Below are positions 39,976 to 48,788 of a stretch of 64,000 bases of DNA, piece after piece; within the stretch, counting starts at the first letter, position 1; every line of letters begins with the position of its first letter. This stretch comes from Kofleriaceae bacterium (GTDB taxonomy: Bacteria; Myxococcota_A; Polyangia; Haliangiales; Haliangiaceae): NCBI GenBank assembly GCA_020633495.1, contig JACKDR010000015.1:124001-188000 (forward strand). The letters are read 5' to 3'. The notes under the pieces are model-generated. The model saw nothing but the letters and a program-made list of their open reading frames with translations, had not been told where the DNA came from and ran no database searches. The position numbers and the translations under genes are program-made.

Positions 39976-41205
39976 ATGTCGGCCGTGCCCTGCCACGTCT
40001 GCGCCGCGCCCTTCGACGACGACACGGCGCTGTACTGCCGCAGCTGTGGCGCCAAGCGCGCGGCCGGCGTCGCCGACCTCGAGGCCTATCGCACCGGCCG
40101 CGAGCGCTACGAGCTGGTGACCCGCCAGCCCGCCTACGAGGCGGCGCAGCGGTGGCGACCGCGGCTGCGCTTCGGCCACGAGGTCGGACGGCCGCTGCTG
40201 ATGATGGTCCTCGGCGGCGGCTTCGGCGTGCTGTTCCTCGCCACGGTCCGGCTGGTCCGGGCCCCGGCGTACTTCACCTGGGTCGGCGTCGGCATCGTCG
40301 GCGGCTTCCTGCTGGTCGCGCTGCTGCAGACCCTGCTGGGGATCCGCCGCCTCTTGGCCCGCAGCGAGCGGGCGGTCGCGGTCGTGATGGACGATCGCGC
40401 CGGCGGCGACGAGCTGGTCGCGCCGCACCTCGTCGACCTGCGCTTCATCGACGGCAGCCGCCGCAAGGTGCGCGGCGCCGGCGACGTCATGGGCGCGGTC
40501 GCGGTCGGGGACATCGGGGTCGCGTACCTGCAGGCCGATCGGCTGGTCGACTTCCGCTGGTTCGACGTCATGCCGGCGCCGCTGCCGCCGGGCGCGTTGC
40601 CGCGACCGCCGGTGTGTGCGGCGTGCGCGGCGCCGCTGACGCTCGAGAGCCGCCGCGACTGCGCGTTCTGCGGCGCGGCGCTGGCCGAGCCCGAGCTGGG
40701 CGAGCACGGCGCGCGCTTCGCCGCGATCGCGGCGCGCCCCGCCACCGCCGGCCTGCTGGCGCGCTGGCCGGGCGGCGGCCTGCCGCCGGTGACCGCGCCG
40801 GCGGTGATCTTCGCGCTCGGCGTGGTCGGGCTCGCCGGCCTGGCCTACCTGCACCACATGCTGGTCTTCTTCTACGAGACCTGGCGCTGGGGCCTGCTGG
40901 TCGGGGTGCCGCCGGTGCTGATGACCGCGATCGGCGGCCTGTGGCTGCAGCAGCGGCTGGTCCCGTACCGAGCGCCCCGGCTGCGCGCGCTGGCGCTGAT
41001 CCTGCGGACCCGGCGGGTCCGCACCGGCACCCTGAACGACCAGCCGATCTACGCGTTCTACGCCACGCTGCGCGCCGCCAGCGGCGCGCGCCGCGAGCTG
41101 CGCTGCCTGCCCGAGGTCGCCGCCAAGCTCGAGGTCGGCGAGATCGGCGTCGCCGGGGTCCGCGGCGCGTGGCTGACCGACTTCACCGTGCCCGCCGCGG
41201 GGTGA
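39976..41205 (+). CDS. Zinc-ribbon membrane protein
   Basis: 409 residues. Two zinc ribbons are visible: CHVCAAPFDDDTALYCRSCG at the N terminus and CAACAAPLTLESRRDCAFCG in the middle. Two pairs of hydrophobic helices (LLMMVLGGGFGVLFLATVRL, VGIVGGFLLVALLQTLLGI, then VIFALGVVGLAGLAYLHHML and GLLVGVPPVLMTAIGGLWL) lie around them. The C-terminal domain is soluble. No enzymatic motif is seen. The ribbon/membrane architecture suggests a structural or sensory membrane protein. Close spacing to the preceding small lipoprotein suggests an operon. Confidence 0.8.
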   Translation: MSAVPCHVCAAPFDDDTALYCRSCGAKRAAGVADLEAYRTGRERYELVTRQPAYEAAQRWRPRLRFGHEVGRPLLMMVLGGGFGVLFLATVRLVRAPAYFTWVGVGIVGGFLLVALLQTLLGIRRLLARSERAVAVVMDDRAGGDELVAPHLVDLRFIDGSRRKVRGAGDVMGAVAVGDIGVAYLQADRLVDFRWFDVMPAPLPPGALPRPPVCAACAAPLTLESRRDCAFCGAALAEPELGEHGARFAAIAARPATAGLLARWPGGGLPPVTAPAVIFALGVVGLAGLAYLHHMLVFFYETWRWGLLVGVPPVLMTAIGGLWLQQRLVPYRAPRLRALALILRTRRVRTGTLNDQPIYAFYATLRAASGARRELRCLPEVAAKLEVGEIGVAGVRGAWLTDFTVPAAG

Positions 41206-41254
41206 CGTCGGCGGCGCGATGCCTATACTGCGCTCCCCCGACCCCGGAGCGCAC

Positions 41255-42817
41255 ATGTCTGCACGCGGCACGTCCACCCTCGATCAGCTCGGCCTGAGCC
41301 CGCTCGGCCACGGCCCGCACGGCCGCGCCGGCGCGCTGCCCGGCGCCGCCTCCGGCGGCTGGCTCGCCGCCGGCGGAGACGCCACGCTGGTGTCGACCGA
41401 TCCGACCACCGGCGAGGCGCTCGCCACCGTGCAGGTCGCCGACGACGCCGCGTACGCGCAGGTGATCGGGCGCGCCCAGGCGCGGTTCGCCGAGTGGCGG
41501 CTGCGGCCCGGGCCGCGCCGCGGCGAGCTGGTGCGCAAGCTCGGCGAGCGTCTGCGCGCCCACAAGGACGCGCTCGGCGAGCTGATCTCCCTCGAGGTCG
41601 GCAAGATCCGCTCCGAGGGCCTCGGCGAGGTCCAGGAGATGATCGACATCTGCGACTTCGCGGTCGGGCTGTCGCGCCAGCTGCACGGCCTGACGATCGC
41701 GTCGGAGCGGCCCGGCCACCGCATGTCGGAGCAGTGGCACCCGCTCGGCCCGGTCGGCGTGATCACCGCGTTCAACTTCCCGATGGCGGTGTGGGCGTGG
41801 AACGCCGCGCTCGCCGCGGTGTGCGGCGACGTGACGATCTGGAAGCCGTCGCCGCGGGCGTCGCTGTGCGGGCTGGCGGTGCAGCGGCTGTGCATGGAGG
41901 TCGAGGCCGAGGAGGACGCCGCCGGCGTCTTCGGCCTGCTGATCGACGGCACCCCGACCAGCCGGCGCCTGGCCGCGGATCCGCGGATCCCGCTGGTGTC
42001 GTTCACCGGATCGGTCGCCGCCGGCCGCGCGGTCGCGACCGAGGTCGCGGGCCGGCTCGGCCGCTCGCTGCTCGAGCTCGGCGGCAACAACGCGGCGATC
42101 GTCCTCGACGACGCCGACCTCGACCTCGCGGTCCGGGCGATCGTCTTCGGCGCCGCCGGCACCGCGGGCCAGCGGTGCACGACGACCCGCCGGGTGTTCG
42201 CGCAGCGCGGCGTGATCGATCGCCTGACCGACCGGGTGGTCGCGGCGTACCGGACCGTCCGGATCGGCGATCCGCTCGAGCGCGGCACCCTCATGGGGCC
42301 CCTGATCGGCGCCGACGCGGTCGAGGCCTACCGGCGCGCGATCGCCGCGGCGATCGCCCAGGGCGGCGAGGTCCGGTGCGGCGGCAAGGTCGTCGACGGG
42401 CCGGGCTGGTTCGTCGAGCCGACCGTGATCCGGGCGCCGGCCCAGGCCGACTTCCCGATCGCCCACGACGAGACCTTCGCGCCCATCCTCTACGTCTTCG
42501 AGGTCGCCGATCTCGACGAGGCGATCGCCGCCAACAACGCCGTGCCCCAGGGCCTGTCGAGCGCGATCTTCACCGAGGGGCTGCGCAGCGCCGAGCGCTT
42601 CCTGTCGCCGGCCGGCTCCGACTGCGGCATCGCCAACGTCAACACCGGCACCAGCGGCGCCGAGATCGGCGGCGCGTTCGGCGGCGAGAAGGACACCGGC
42701 GGCGGCCGCGAGTCGGGCTCCGACGCCTGGAAGGCGTACATGCGGCGCCAGACCAGCACGGTCAACTACGGCGGCGCGCTGCCGCTGGCCCAGGGCGTCG
42801 AGTTCCCCGCCGGCTGA
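41255..42817 (+). CDS. Aldehyde dehydrogenase, ALDH7 / alpha-aminoadipic semialdehyde dehydrogenase type
   Basis: 520 residues. NAD-binding and catalytic features are complete: FNFPMAVWAWNAALA, VSFTGSVAAGRAVA, LLELGGNNAA (general base Glu) and GTAGQRCTTTRR with nucleophile Cys308. The C-terminal GTSGAEIGGAFGGEKDTGGG followed by RESGSDAWKAYMRRQT is the hallmark of the antiquitin/AmaB group, which oxidises alpha-aminoadipic semialdehyde in lysine breakdown; other semialdehydes are possible. The N terminus LGLSPLGHGPHG is slightly extended. GGAG precedes ATG 41255, and TATACT (41224-41229) is a likely -10 of its promoter. Confidence 0.93.
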   Translation: MSARGTSTLDQLGLSPLGHGPHGRAGALPGAASGGWLAAGGDATLVSTDPTTGEALATVQVADDAAYAQVIGRAQARFAEWRLRPGPRRGELVRKLGERLRAHKDALGELISLEVGKIRSEGLGEVQEMIDICDFAVGLSRQLHGLTIASERPGHRMSEQWHPLGPVGVITAFNFPMAVWAWNAALAAVCGDVTIWKPSPRASLCGLAVQRLCMEVEAEEDAAGVFGLLIDGTPTSRRLAADPRIPLVSFTGSVAAGRAVATEVAGRLGRSLLELGGNNAAIVLDDADLDLAVRAIVFGAAGTAGQRCTTTRRVFAQRGVIDRLTDRVVAAYRTVRIGDPLERGTLMGPLIGADAVEAYRRAIAAAIAQGGEVRCGGKVVDGPGWFVEPTVIRAPAQADFPIAHDETFAPILYVFEVADLDEAIAANNAVPQGLSSAIFTEGLRSAERFLSPAGSDCGIANVNTGTSGAEIGGAFGGEKDTGGGRESGSDAWKAYMRRQTSTVNYGGALPLAQGVEFPAG

Positions 42818-42863
42818 GCCAGGCTCGCCGCCACGGCCCGGTGGTCGCGCTACCATGCGCGCC

Positions 42864-44648
42864 ATGCCCCCGGCGCCCACGGTCACGCCCGGCGAGATCG
42901 TCGCCGGCAAGTACCGCGTCGAGGCCGTGATCGGCGCCGGCGGCATGGGCGTCGTGGTCGCGGCGTGGCACCTGCGGCTGGCCCGGCGGGTCGCGCTCAA
43001 GTTCATGCGCGCCGATCACGACGCGCCCGAGGCCGCGACGCGGTTCCTGCGCGAGGCCCAGGCCACCAGCCAGCTGCACAGCGAGCACGTCGTCCGCATC
43101 CTCGACGCCGCCGAGCTCGACGACGGCACCCCGTACATCGTCATGGAGCACCTCGCCGGCGGCGACGTCGCGGCGCTGGTGGCGCGCCACGGCGCGCTCG
43201 AGCCCGCCCTGGCCGCGGCGGTGGTCGCCCAGGCCTGCGGCGGCATGGCCGAGGCGCACGCCGCCGGCATCGTCCACCGCGATCTCAAGCCGCAGAACCT
43301 GGTGGCGGTGGCGCGGGACGACGGCCCGCCGGTGATCAAGATCGTCGACTTCGGGGTGTCGAAGCTGGCCCGCGCGGCGGTCGCCGGCCACGACACCGGC
43401 ACCGGGGTCACGATGGGCTCGCCGCAGTACATGGCGCCGGAGCAGATGCGGTCGACCCGCGACGCCGACGCCCGGGCCGACGTGTGGTCGCTGGGCGCGA
43501 TCCTCTACGAGCTGTGCGCCGGCGTGCCGCCGTTCGCGGCGCCGTCGGTGCCCGAGATCTACGCCAAGGTTCTCGGCGAGGCGCCGCGCCCGCTGGCCGA
43601 CGTCGCCGAGGACGTGCCGGCCGCGCTCGCCGCGGTCGTTCACCGGTGCCTCGACAAGCGACCCGAGCACCGGTACGACGACGCCAGCGTGCTGGGCGAG
43701 GCGCTGCGGCCCCTCGCGGCGGTGGATCTGGGCGCGCTGCGCGCCGACGTCGCGGCGCTGGCGGCCGACGCCGAGGCGCGCCGCGATCGGGCGATCGCGG
43801 CCACCGTCGCGGCCGGTGCCGCGGCCGGCGTCGGCGCCGGGACCGCGCTGGCCTCGACGGTGGCGTCGAGCCCCTCCGCGTCGCGCGTGGAGTCGCCGCC
43901 GGCGCCGCGCGCGGGGCGCGGCGTCGCGATCGTCGCGGGCCTCGGCGTGGTCGCGGCGATCGCGGTCGCGACGGTGGTGGTCGTGCGGCGCGGCGGTACG
44001 TCGTCGTCGACCACCAGCACCGCGGCCAACGTCCCTGCCGCGACCGGCGACGACGTGTCGCCGTACCCCGCGGCCCCGGTCGAGGCCGGGATCGATCGCC
44101 GCACCGGCGAGCGCCGGCTCGAGGAGCACGACCCCGAGGCGGCGATCGCGAGCTTCGTGCGGTGCTGGGAGCTGACGAGCGATCCGGCGTGTCTGCGCGG
44201 CTGGGGCGTCGCGCTGCTGGCGCAGGGGGACCGCGCCGAGGCCGCGATGCGGCTCGAGTGGGCCCTGGCCCTCGATCCGTTCGGTCCGGATCGCGACGAC
44301 ACGATCGCGGCGATCGATCAGGCGCTGGGGCCGCGCGAGCACGGCACCTTGCCCGCGCCGGGGCCCGCCGCGCTCGCGCGGGCCCAGGTCTACTTCGACC
44401 GCGGCACCGCCGCCTACAGCGCGGGCCGCTACAACGACGCGGTGCGCGAGTACCTGCGGGCGTGGGCCGAGGGCCAGTACCCGCCGTTCCTCTACAACCT
44501 GGGGCGCTGCGCCGAGAAGGCCGGCGATCTGCGGCGCGCGATCCACTTCTACGAGCGCTACCAGGTCTGGGATCCCAGCCCCGCCGTCCACGACGAGGTC
44601 GCCGCCGAGATCGCGCGCGTCCGGGCCAGGCTCGCCGGTGACCGCTAG
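42864..44648 (+). CDS. Ser/Thr protein kinase with periplasmic TPR-like domain
   Basis: 594 residues from ATG 42864; the alternative ATG 42855 lies inside the -10-like TACCAT (42851-42856). Kinase domain: IGAGGMGVV (23-31), Lys46, HRDLKPQN (138-145), VDFGVS (161-166) and GSPQYMAPEQ. One transmembrane helix is at about 353-374. Unlike the kinase at 36331, the extracytoplasmic part (about 400-594) folds into TPR-like helices (ASFVRCWELTSDPACLRGWG and YFDRGTAAYSAGRYNDAVRE), which could bind peptides or partners. Its stop overlaps the MFS gene start by 11 bases, so kinase and transporter are coexpressed. Confidence 0.92.
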   Translation: MPPAPTVTPGEIVAGKYRVEAVIGAGGMGVVVAAWHLRLARRVALKFMRADHDAPEAATRFLREAQATSQLHSEHVVRILDAAELDDGTPYIVMEHLAGGDVAALVARHGALEPALAAAVVAQACGGMAEAHAAGIVHRDLKPQNLVAVARDDGPPVIKIVDFGVSKLARAAVAGHDTGTGVTMGSPQYMAPEQMRSTRDADARADVWSLGAILYELCAGVPPFAAPSVPEIYAKVLGEAPRPLADVAEDVPAALAAVVHRCLDKRPEHRYDDASVLGEALRPLAAVDLGALRADVAALAADAEARRDRAIAATVAAGAAAGVGAGTALASTVASSPSASRVESPPAPRAGRGVAIVAGLGVVAAIAVATVVVVRRGGTSSSTTSTAANVPAATGDDVSPYPAAPVEAGIDRRTGERRLEEHDPEAAIASFVRCWELTSDPACLRGWGVALLAQGDRAEAAMRLEWALALDPFGPDRDDTIAAIDQALGPREHGTLPAPGPAALARAQVYFDRGTAAYSAGRYNDAVREYLRAWAEGQYPPFLYNLGRCAEKAGDLRRAIHFYERYQVWDPSPAVHDEVAAEIARVRARLAGDR

Positions 44649-45909
44649 CGCCGGCGGCCTCGGCCGCGTCCTGAGGCTCGCCGCGGCGCGCGGGCTCAAC
44701 ACCTTCGGCCGCCAGATCCTGTCGGTCGCGGTCGGCTGGGAGCTGTACGAGCGCACCGGCTCGCCGCTGACCCTCGGCCTGGTCGGGCTGGTCCAGGTCA
44801 TCCCGGTGGTGGCGCTGTTCGTGCCTGCCGGGCACCTCGTCGACCACCGCGATCGCCGCGCCCTGACCTCGCTCGCGGCGACCGTCACCGGGCTGGCCGG
44901 CGGCGGGCTCGCGGTGGCGTCGGCGCTGCACGCGCCGGTGCCCAGCTACTACGCGCTGCTGTTCGTCCTGGGCTGCGCCACCGCGCTGCACTCGCCGGCG
45001 GCGTCGGCGCTGGTGCCGATGATCATCCCGCGCGATCAGCTCGCCCGCGCCAACGCGATCGTGTCGAGCGCCTTCGAGCTGGCGGCGATCGTCGGCCCCG
45101 GGCTGGCCGGCCTGCTGCTGTGGCTGGTCGCGCCGGCGTGGGTCTACGGCCTGGTCGCGGCGACCGGGCTGGCGTCGGGCGCGATCTACCGGACGCTGCC
45201 GGCGCCGGGGCCGGTCGACGCCGGCGCCGCGCCGCGCACCGAGAGCGCGCGCCGCGACTGGCGGGTCGGGCTGCGCTTCATCTTCGCCAGCGACCTGCTG
45301 CTGCCGGCGCTGACCCTCGACCTGTTCGCGGTGCTGTTCGCCGGCGCGACCGCGCTGCTGCCGGTGATCGCGCGCGACGTCCTCGCGGTGGGCCCGGCCG
45401 GGCTCGGCGTCTTGCGCGCGGCGCCGTCGCTGGGCGCGATCGTCATGGCGCTGGTCGGGGCCCGGCTGCCGGCGTGGCGGCGACCCGGTCACGTCCTGCT
45501 GGTCGTGGTCGCGCTGTTCGGCGCGGTCACGGTGGGCTTCGGGCTGTCGCGGTGGTTCCCGCTGTCGGTCGCGTTGCTCGCGGTCGGCGGCGCGCTCGAC
45601 AACATCAGCGTGGTCATCCGGATCACCCTCGAGCAGATGGTGGTGCCGGACCGGATCCGCGGCCGGGTCAGCGCGGTGCACAGCGTCTTCATCGGCATGT
45701 CCAACGAGCTCGGCGAGCTGGAGTCGGGGGTCGCGGCGTCGCTTTTCGGCGCGGTACCGGCGATCGCCGCCGGAGGCGCGGTCGCGATCGCGGTCGCCGG
45801 GGTGGTCGCGCTGCGCTGGCCGGCGCTGCGCGCGATGCCGCCGCTGACCCAGCTGCAGCCCGCCGAGGACCTGGCCGCCGCGACGCCGGGCCCGTCGGCG
45901 CGAGCGTGA
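44638..45909 (+). CDS. MFS transporter (EntS/DHA3-type exporter)
   Basis: 423 residues from the GTG at 44638 inside the end of the kinase gene. Twelve hydrophobic segments are visible; the motif VGWELYERTGSPLTLGLVGL near the N terminus and GHLVDHRDRRALTS (motif A between helices 2 and 3) are those of the EntS/MefA-like drug-proton antiporter group. The central loop is about 30 residues. Substrate unknown; siderophore or drug export are both possible. Translational coupling to a Ser/Thr kinase suggests that the transporter or its expression is kinase-controlled, which is inference. Confidence 0.88.
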   Translation: MTASAGGLGRVLRLAAARGLNTFGRQILSVAVGWELYERTGSPLTLGLVGLVQVIPVVALFVPAGHLVDHRDRRALTSLAATVTGLAGGGLAVASALHAPVPSYYALLFVLGCATALHSPAASALVPMIIPRDQLARANAIVSSAFELAAIVGPGLAGLLLWLVAPAWVYGLVAATGLASGAIYRTLPAPGPVDAGAAPRTESARRDWRVGLRFIFASDLLLPALTLDLFAVLFAGATALLPVIARDVLAVGPAGLGVLRAAPSLGAIVMALVGARLPAWRRPGHVLLVVVALFGAVTVGFGLSRWFPLSVALLAVGGALDNISVVIRITLEQMVVPDRIRGRVSAVHSVFIGMSNELGELESGVAASLFGAVPAIAAGGAVAIAVAGVVALRWPALRAMPPLTQLQPAEDLAAATPGPSARA

Positions 45910-45946
45910 GCGGGCAGGCCGGCCGGGGGTTTGTTACGCTCTGGGC

Positions 45947-46537
45947 ATGAAGGGCCGCAGCGCGACGTCCGTGATCTGGAAGACCGTGGTGTACGCCGGC
46001 GCCATGCTGGGCGCGCCGGCCTGCCACGGCGGCGCGGCGACGCCGGCCAGCCCCGAGGGCGAGGCGCACGCCGCGGGGCCGTCGGTGGTCGACGACGACC
46101 TGCCCGCCGAGGCGGTCGAGACCGAGCCCGACGATCCCGGGCCGGCCGAGGCGCCGGCGGACCCGGCGCCGGCGCCCGCGCCCGACGGCGAAAGCGCGGC
46201 CGCCGAGGTCGAGGCGGTGGCCGACCCCGCGGCGCCCGACCCGGTCGCCGCCGACGAGGTCGCGATGGTCACGATCCGGATCCAGAGCTCGCCGGCTGGC
46301 GCCAAGGTGTACCTCGTCGGTGACAGCCACCTGCTGGGCAAGACGCCGCTGGAGCTCCGGCGGCCGCGTGGCGGCGACGACCTGACCGCGCGGCTGGTCC
46401 GCAGCGGCTACAAGGAGGCGCACCTCAAGATCCGCCTCGACGAGGACCAGGATCTCGCGGTCAAGCTGGCCAAGGAGGCCAAGCCCCGCAAGAACGGTGG
46501 CGAGGGCGCCCACGGCCGCGGCTTCATCCTGAGCTGA
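45947..46537 (+). CDS. PEGA-domain lipoprotein
   Basis: 196 residues. TVVYAGAMLGAPACHG is a lipoprotein signal (GAPAC). Residues about 25-100 are a highly acidic Pro/Ala/Glu linker. Residues about 105-170 (VTIRIQSSPAGAKVYLVGDS, LLGKTPLELRRPRGGDDL and ARLVRSGYKEAHLKIRLDED) are a PEGA domain, often found outside the membrane next to kinase or S-layer proteins. TACGCT is 6 bases before the ATG. It follows the kinase/MFS pair by 37 bases but probably has its own promoter. Confidence 0.85.
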   Translation: MKGRSATSVIWKTVVYAGAMLGAPACHGGAATPASPEGEAHAAGPSVVDDDLPAEAVETEPDDPGPAEAPADPAPAPAPDGESAAAEVEAVADPAAPDPVAADEVAMVTIRIQSSPAGAKVYLVGDSHLLGKTPLELRRPRGGDDLTARLVRSGYKEAHLKIRLDEDQDLAVKLAKEAKPRKNGGEGAHGRGFILS

Positions 46538-46623
46538 CGGCGCCGCCCGCGGCCGACAGACGCGGCGGCGGCGCGCCGCATCCAACCGTCGTCGGCCATC
46601 GGGGCCACCGAGGGGGACTCGCC

Positions 46624-47289
46624 GTGAACCACCACGCCTACCGGGACGAGCTCGCGACGCTCCGCGCCGTGCTGACGGCGCGGCTCGCGGCGCTGATCGC
46701 CGCCGCAGGCCGGGTGCTGGTCATCGTCGAGGGCCGGGACGCCGCCGGCAAGACCGGCGCGATCCGGCGCCTGGTCCGCGGCCTCGACGATCGCCACGTC
46801 CGGGTCGTGCGCCTGGGCCCGCCGACCGCGGCCGAGCGGGCCGGCGACTACTTCGCGCGCTGGCGCGCCCACCTGCCGGCCGCCGGCGAGCTGATCGTCT
46901 TCGATCGCAGCTGGTACAACCGGGCCGCGCTGGAGCCGGTGATGGGCTACTGCACCGCCGCCGAGACCGAGGCCTTCCTGGCCGCGGTGCCCGGCGTCGA
47001 GCGCGGGCTGGTCGCCGACCGCGTGGTCGTGGTCAAGCTGCTGCTCGAGATCGGCCGCGCCGAGCAGGCGCGCCGGCTGGCGGCGCGGCGGGCGCGCCGC
47101 GGCCTGACCGCGATCGACGCCGCGGCGGCCGCCCGGTGGGACGACCACGGCCGGGCGCTGGCGGCGATGCTGGCCCGGACCGACGCCGCGGCGGCGCCGT
47201 GGCAGCGGATCGCCGCCGACGACAAGCGCGCCGCGCGCCTCGCGGTGATCCGCGCGGTGATCGCGGCCCTGCCCGCGGGAGGTGGGTGA
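46624..47289 (+). CDS. Polyphosphate kinase 2 family protein
   Basis: 221 residues from a GTG preceded by GAGGGGG. Walker A-like VEGRDAAGKTGAIRR (35-49) and the lid/Walker B segment FDRSWYNRA (93-101) are the PPK2 signatures; VMGYC follows as in the family. It transfers phosphate between polyphosphate and nucleotides. The protein is somewhat short (typical one-domain PPK2 is 230-300 residues), with a shortened N terminus, so nucleotide specificity (class I, II or III) is unclear. TGATG overlap couples it to the downstream radical SAM gene. Confidence 0.9.
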   Translation: MNHHAYRDELATLRAVLTARLAALIAAAGRVLVIVEGRDAAGKTGAIRRLVRGLDDRHVRVVRLGPPTAAERAGDYFARWRAHLPAAGELIVFDRSWYNRAALEPVMGYCTAAETEAFLAAVPGVERGLVADRVVVVKLLLEIGRAEQARRLAARRARRGLTAIDAAAAARWDDHGRALAAMLARTDAAAAPWQRIAADDKRAARLAVIRAVIAALPAGGG

Positions 47290-48293
47290 TGCTCGACGAC
47301 GCCCCGGTCGCGCTGCGCGACAGCTTCCGCCGGTTCAACGACGGCGGCGGCAAGTTCCGCCTCGCCGTCATCAACGCCTGCAACCTCGACTGCGCGTTCT
47401 GCCACAACGAGGCGATGGCGAACCCGCGTCGCGGCGGCGTCCGTCGCGACGTCCTGGGCGTCGACGACCTGGTCGCGATCGCCAGCGCGTGGGCTCGCCT
47501 GGGCGGCGCCCAGATCAACCTCACCGGCGGCGAGCCGCTGGCGTTGCCCGAGCTGGTGCCGCTGATCGAGGCCATCGACAAGCGGGCCACCCGGATCGCG
47601 CTCAACAGCAACGTCCTGCTCGCCGAGCGCCTGCTGCGCCGGCCCCGGGTCGCGGCGATCGACGTCATCCTGGCCAGCCTGCACACCCTCGACGACGCGA
47701 CCTGGCGCGACCAGCTCGGCGGCGGACGCGCCCGCGACGCCACCGACGCGATCGTCGCGCTGGCCCGGCACGGCTACCGGGTCGATCTCAACTACTCGCT
47801 GGGCCCCGCCAACCGCGATCACTTCGACGACGTCCTCGACTTCGCGCTCGCCCACGACCTCCACCTCAAGGCCATCGCGCTGGTCCGGTCGTCGACCGCG
47901 CCCGGGTTCTACGGCGGCGACTGGGTCGACCCGGCGTGGCTGGCGGCGCGGCTCGACGCCCGCGGCGCGGCCTGCGAGGGCAGCCGTGACAGCTTCGGCG
48001 GGCGGCGCACGACCTACCGCATCGGCCGCTGCAAGATCGAGGTCAAGAACATCGCCGCCGGCCGCCTGCACACCGACTTCTGCCGCGGCTGCCTGCACCA
48101 GGCCCAGTGCGGCGAGGGCATCTACGGCCTGCGCACCGGGGTCGACGGCCTGCTCAAGCCGTGCCTGCTGCGCCGCGATCGCCACCGACCGATCGAGCCG
48201 CGCGGCGATCTCGAGCGCCAGCTGCTCGACGCGGTGCACACGATGGTCGGCGACTGGTCGTCGGCGCGGTTCGTCGGCGGCGCGCCGGGCTAG
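47289..48293 (+). CDS. Radical SAM protein, MoaA-like architecture
   Basis: 334 residues. The [4Fe-4S] motif CNLDCAFC (Cys31, Cys35, Cys38) is followed by NLTGGEPLALPELVPLI (GGE motif), ILASLHTLDD and the rest of a partial TIM barrel. The C-terminal TDFCRGCLHQAQCGEGIYGL with a later KPCLLR resembles the auxiliary cluster region of MoaA, but it lacks the MoaA C-terminal GG and this is not a standard moaA context. The substrate is unknown. Start ATG overlaps the PPK2 stop (TGATG), so the two proteins are made together. The next 70 bases lead into an HNH remnant. Confidence 0.85.
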   Translation: MLDDAPVALRDSFRRFNDGGGKFRLAVINACNLDCAFCHNEAMANPRRGGVRRDVLGVDDLVAIASAWARLGGAQINLTGGEPLALPELVPLIEAIDKRATRIALNSNVLLAERLLRRPRVAAIDVILASLHTLDDATWRDQLGGGRARDATDAIVALARHGYRVDLNYSLGPANRDHFDDVLDFALAHDLHLKAIALVRSSTAPGFYGGDWVDPAWLAARLDARGAACEGSRDSFGGRRTTYRIGRCKIEVKNIAAGRLHTDFCRGCLHQAQCGEGIYGLRTGVDGLLKPCLLRRDRHRPIEPRGDLERQLLDAVHTMVGDWSSARFVGGAPG

Positions 48294-48360
48294 GTCGAGG
48301 GTCTCACGACCTCGCTCTGCCGGAGCGATCGACTGACGGGGCGGAGATCGTAGCCAGACG

Positions 48361-48721
48361 CACCGACGCGAGGACGCACCGCCCTGGTGACGCGCCGGGT
48401 GCCGGGTGCCGGGCGTCGCGGTGGATCGAGGTCCACCACGTGCAGCCGCGGGCGCAGGGCGGTCCGCACACCATGGCGAACCTGGTGTCGCTGTGCGGCG
48501 GCCACCACGACGCGGTCCACGCGGGCCGCTCGCAGATCAAGCGGTCGACGTCGGGCCAGGTCGTGTTCACGCACGCCGACGGAAGACCGTACGGCGCGCC
48601 GCCGAGCATCAGGGACGAACCGGTGACGGCCGCGGTCCACGCGGACCGCGCCGACGCGTCGCCGCGTCCGGGCAGGGTGAACAGCGCGGCCACGAACCCA
48701 GCCGAGGGGCGAACCCCGTGA
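48361..48721 (+). pseudogene. HNH endonuclease C-terminal remnant
   Basis: WIEVHHVQPRAQGGPHTMAN followed by LVSLCGGHHDAVHAG is the HNH nuclease core (as in DUF222-type proteins). Upstream, the reading frame is lost: adding one G to the GGG at 48404-48406 restores RRVPGCRASRWIEVHH, the usual Cys-containing approach to the motif, but a TAG at about 48349 still truncates the N terminus. The expected 300 or more N-terminal residues are absent. It is a decayed fragment of a mobile-type nuclease between the radical SAM and DUF3142 genes. The C-terminal tail is not conserved-looking. Confidence 0.7.
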
Positions 48722-48788
48722 CGCTCGCGGTCAGACGGATCGCGCGGCCGTGGAATGGGCGCCCCGGGTGGGACGTTGTGGGTGTGCC

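Noticed and set aside
44638..45909. Transposase or mobile element near the kinase/MFS genes
   Set aside because: No inverted repeats, transposase motifs or composition change; the protein is a 12-helix MFS transporter.
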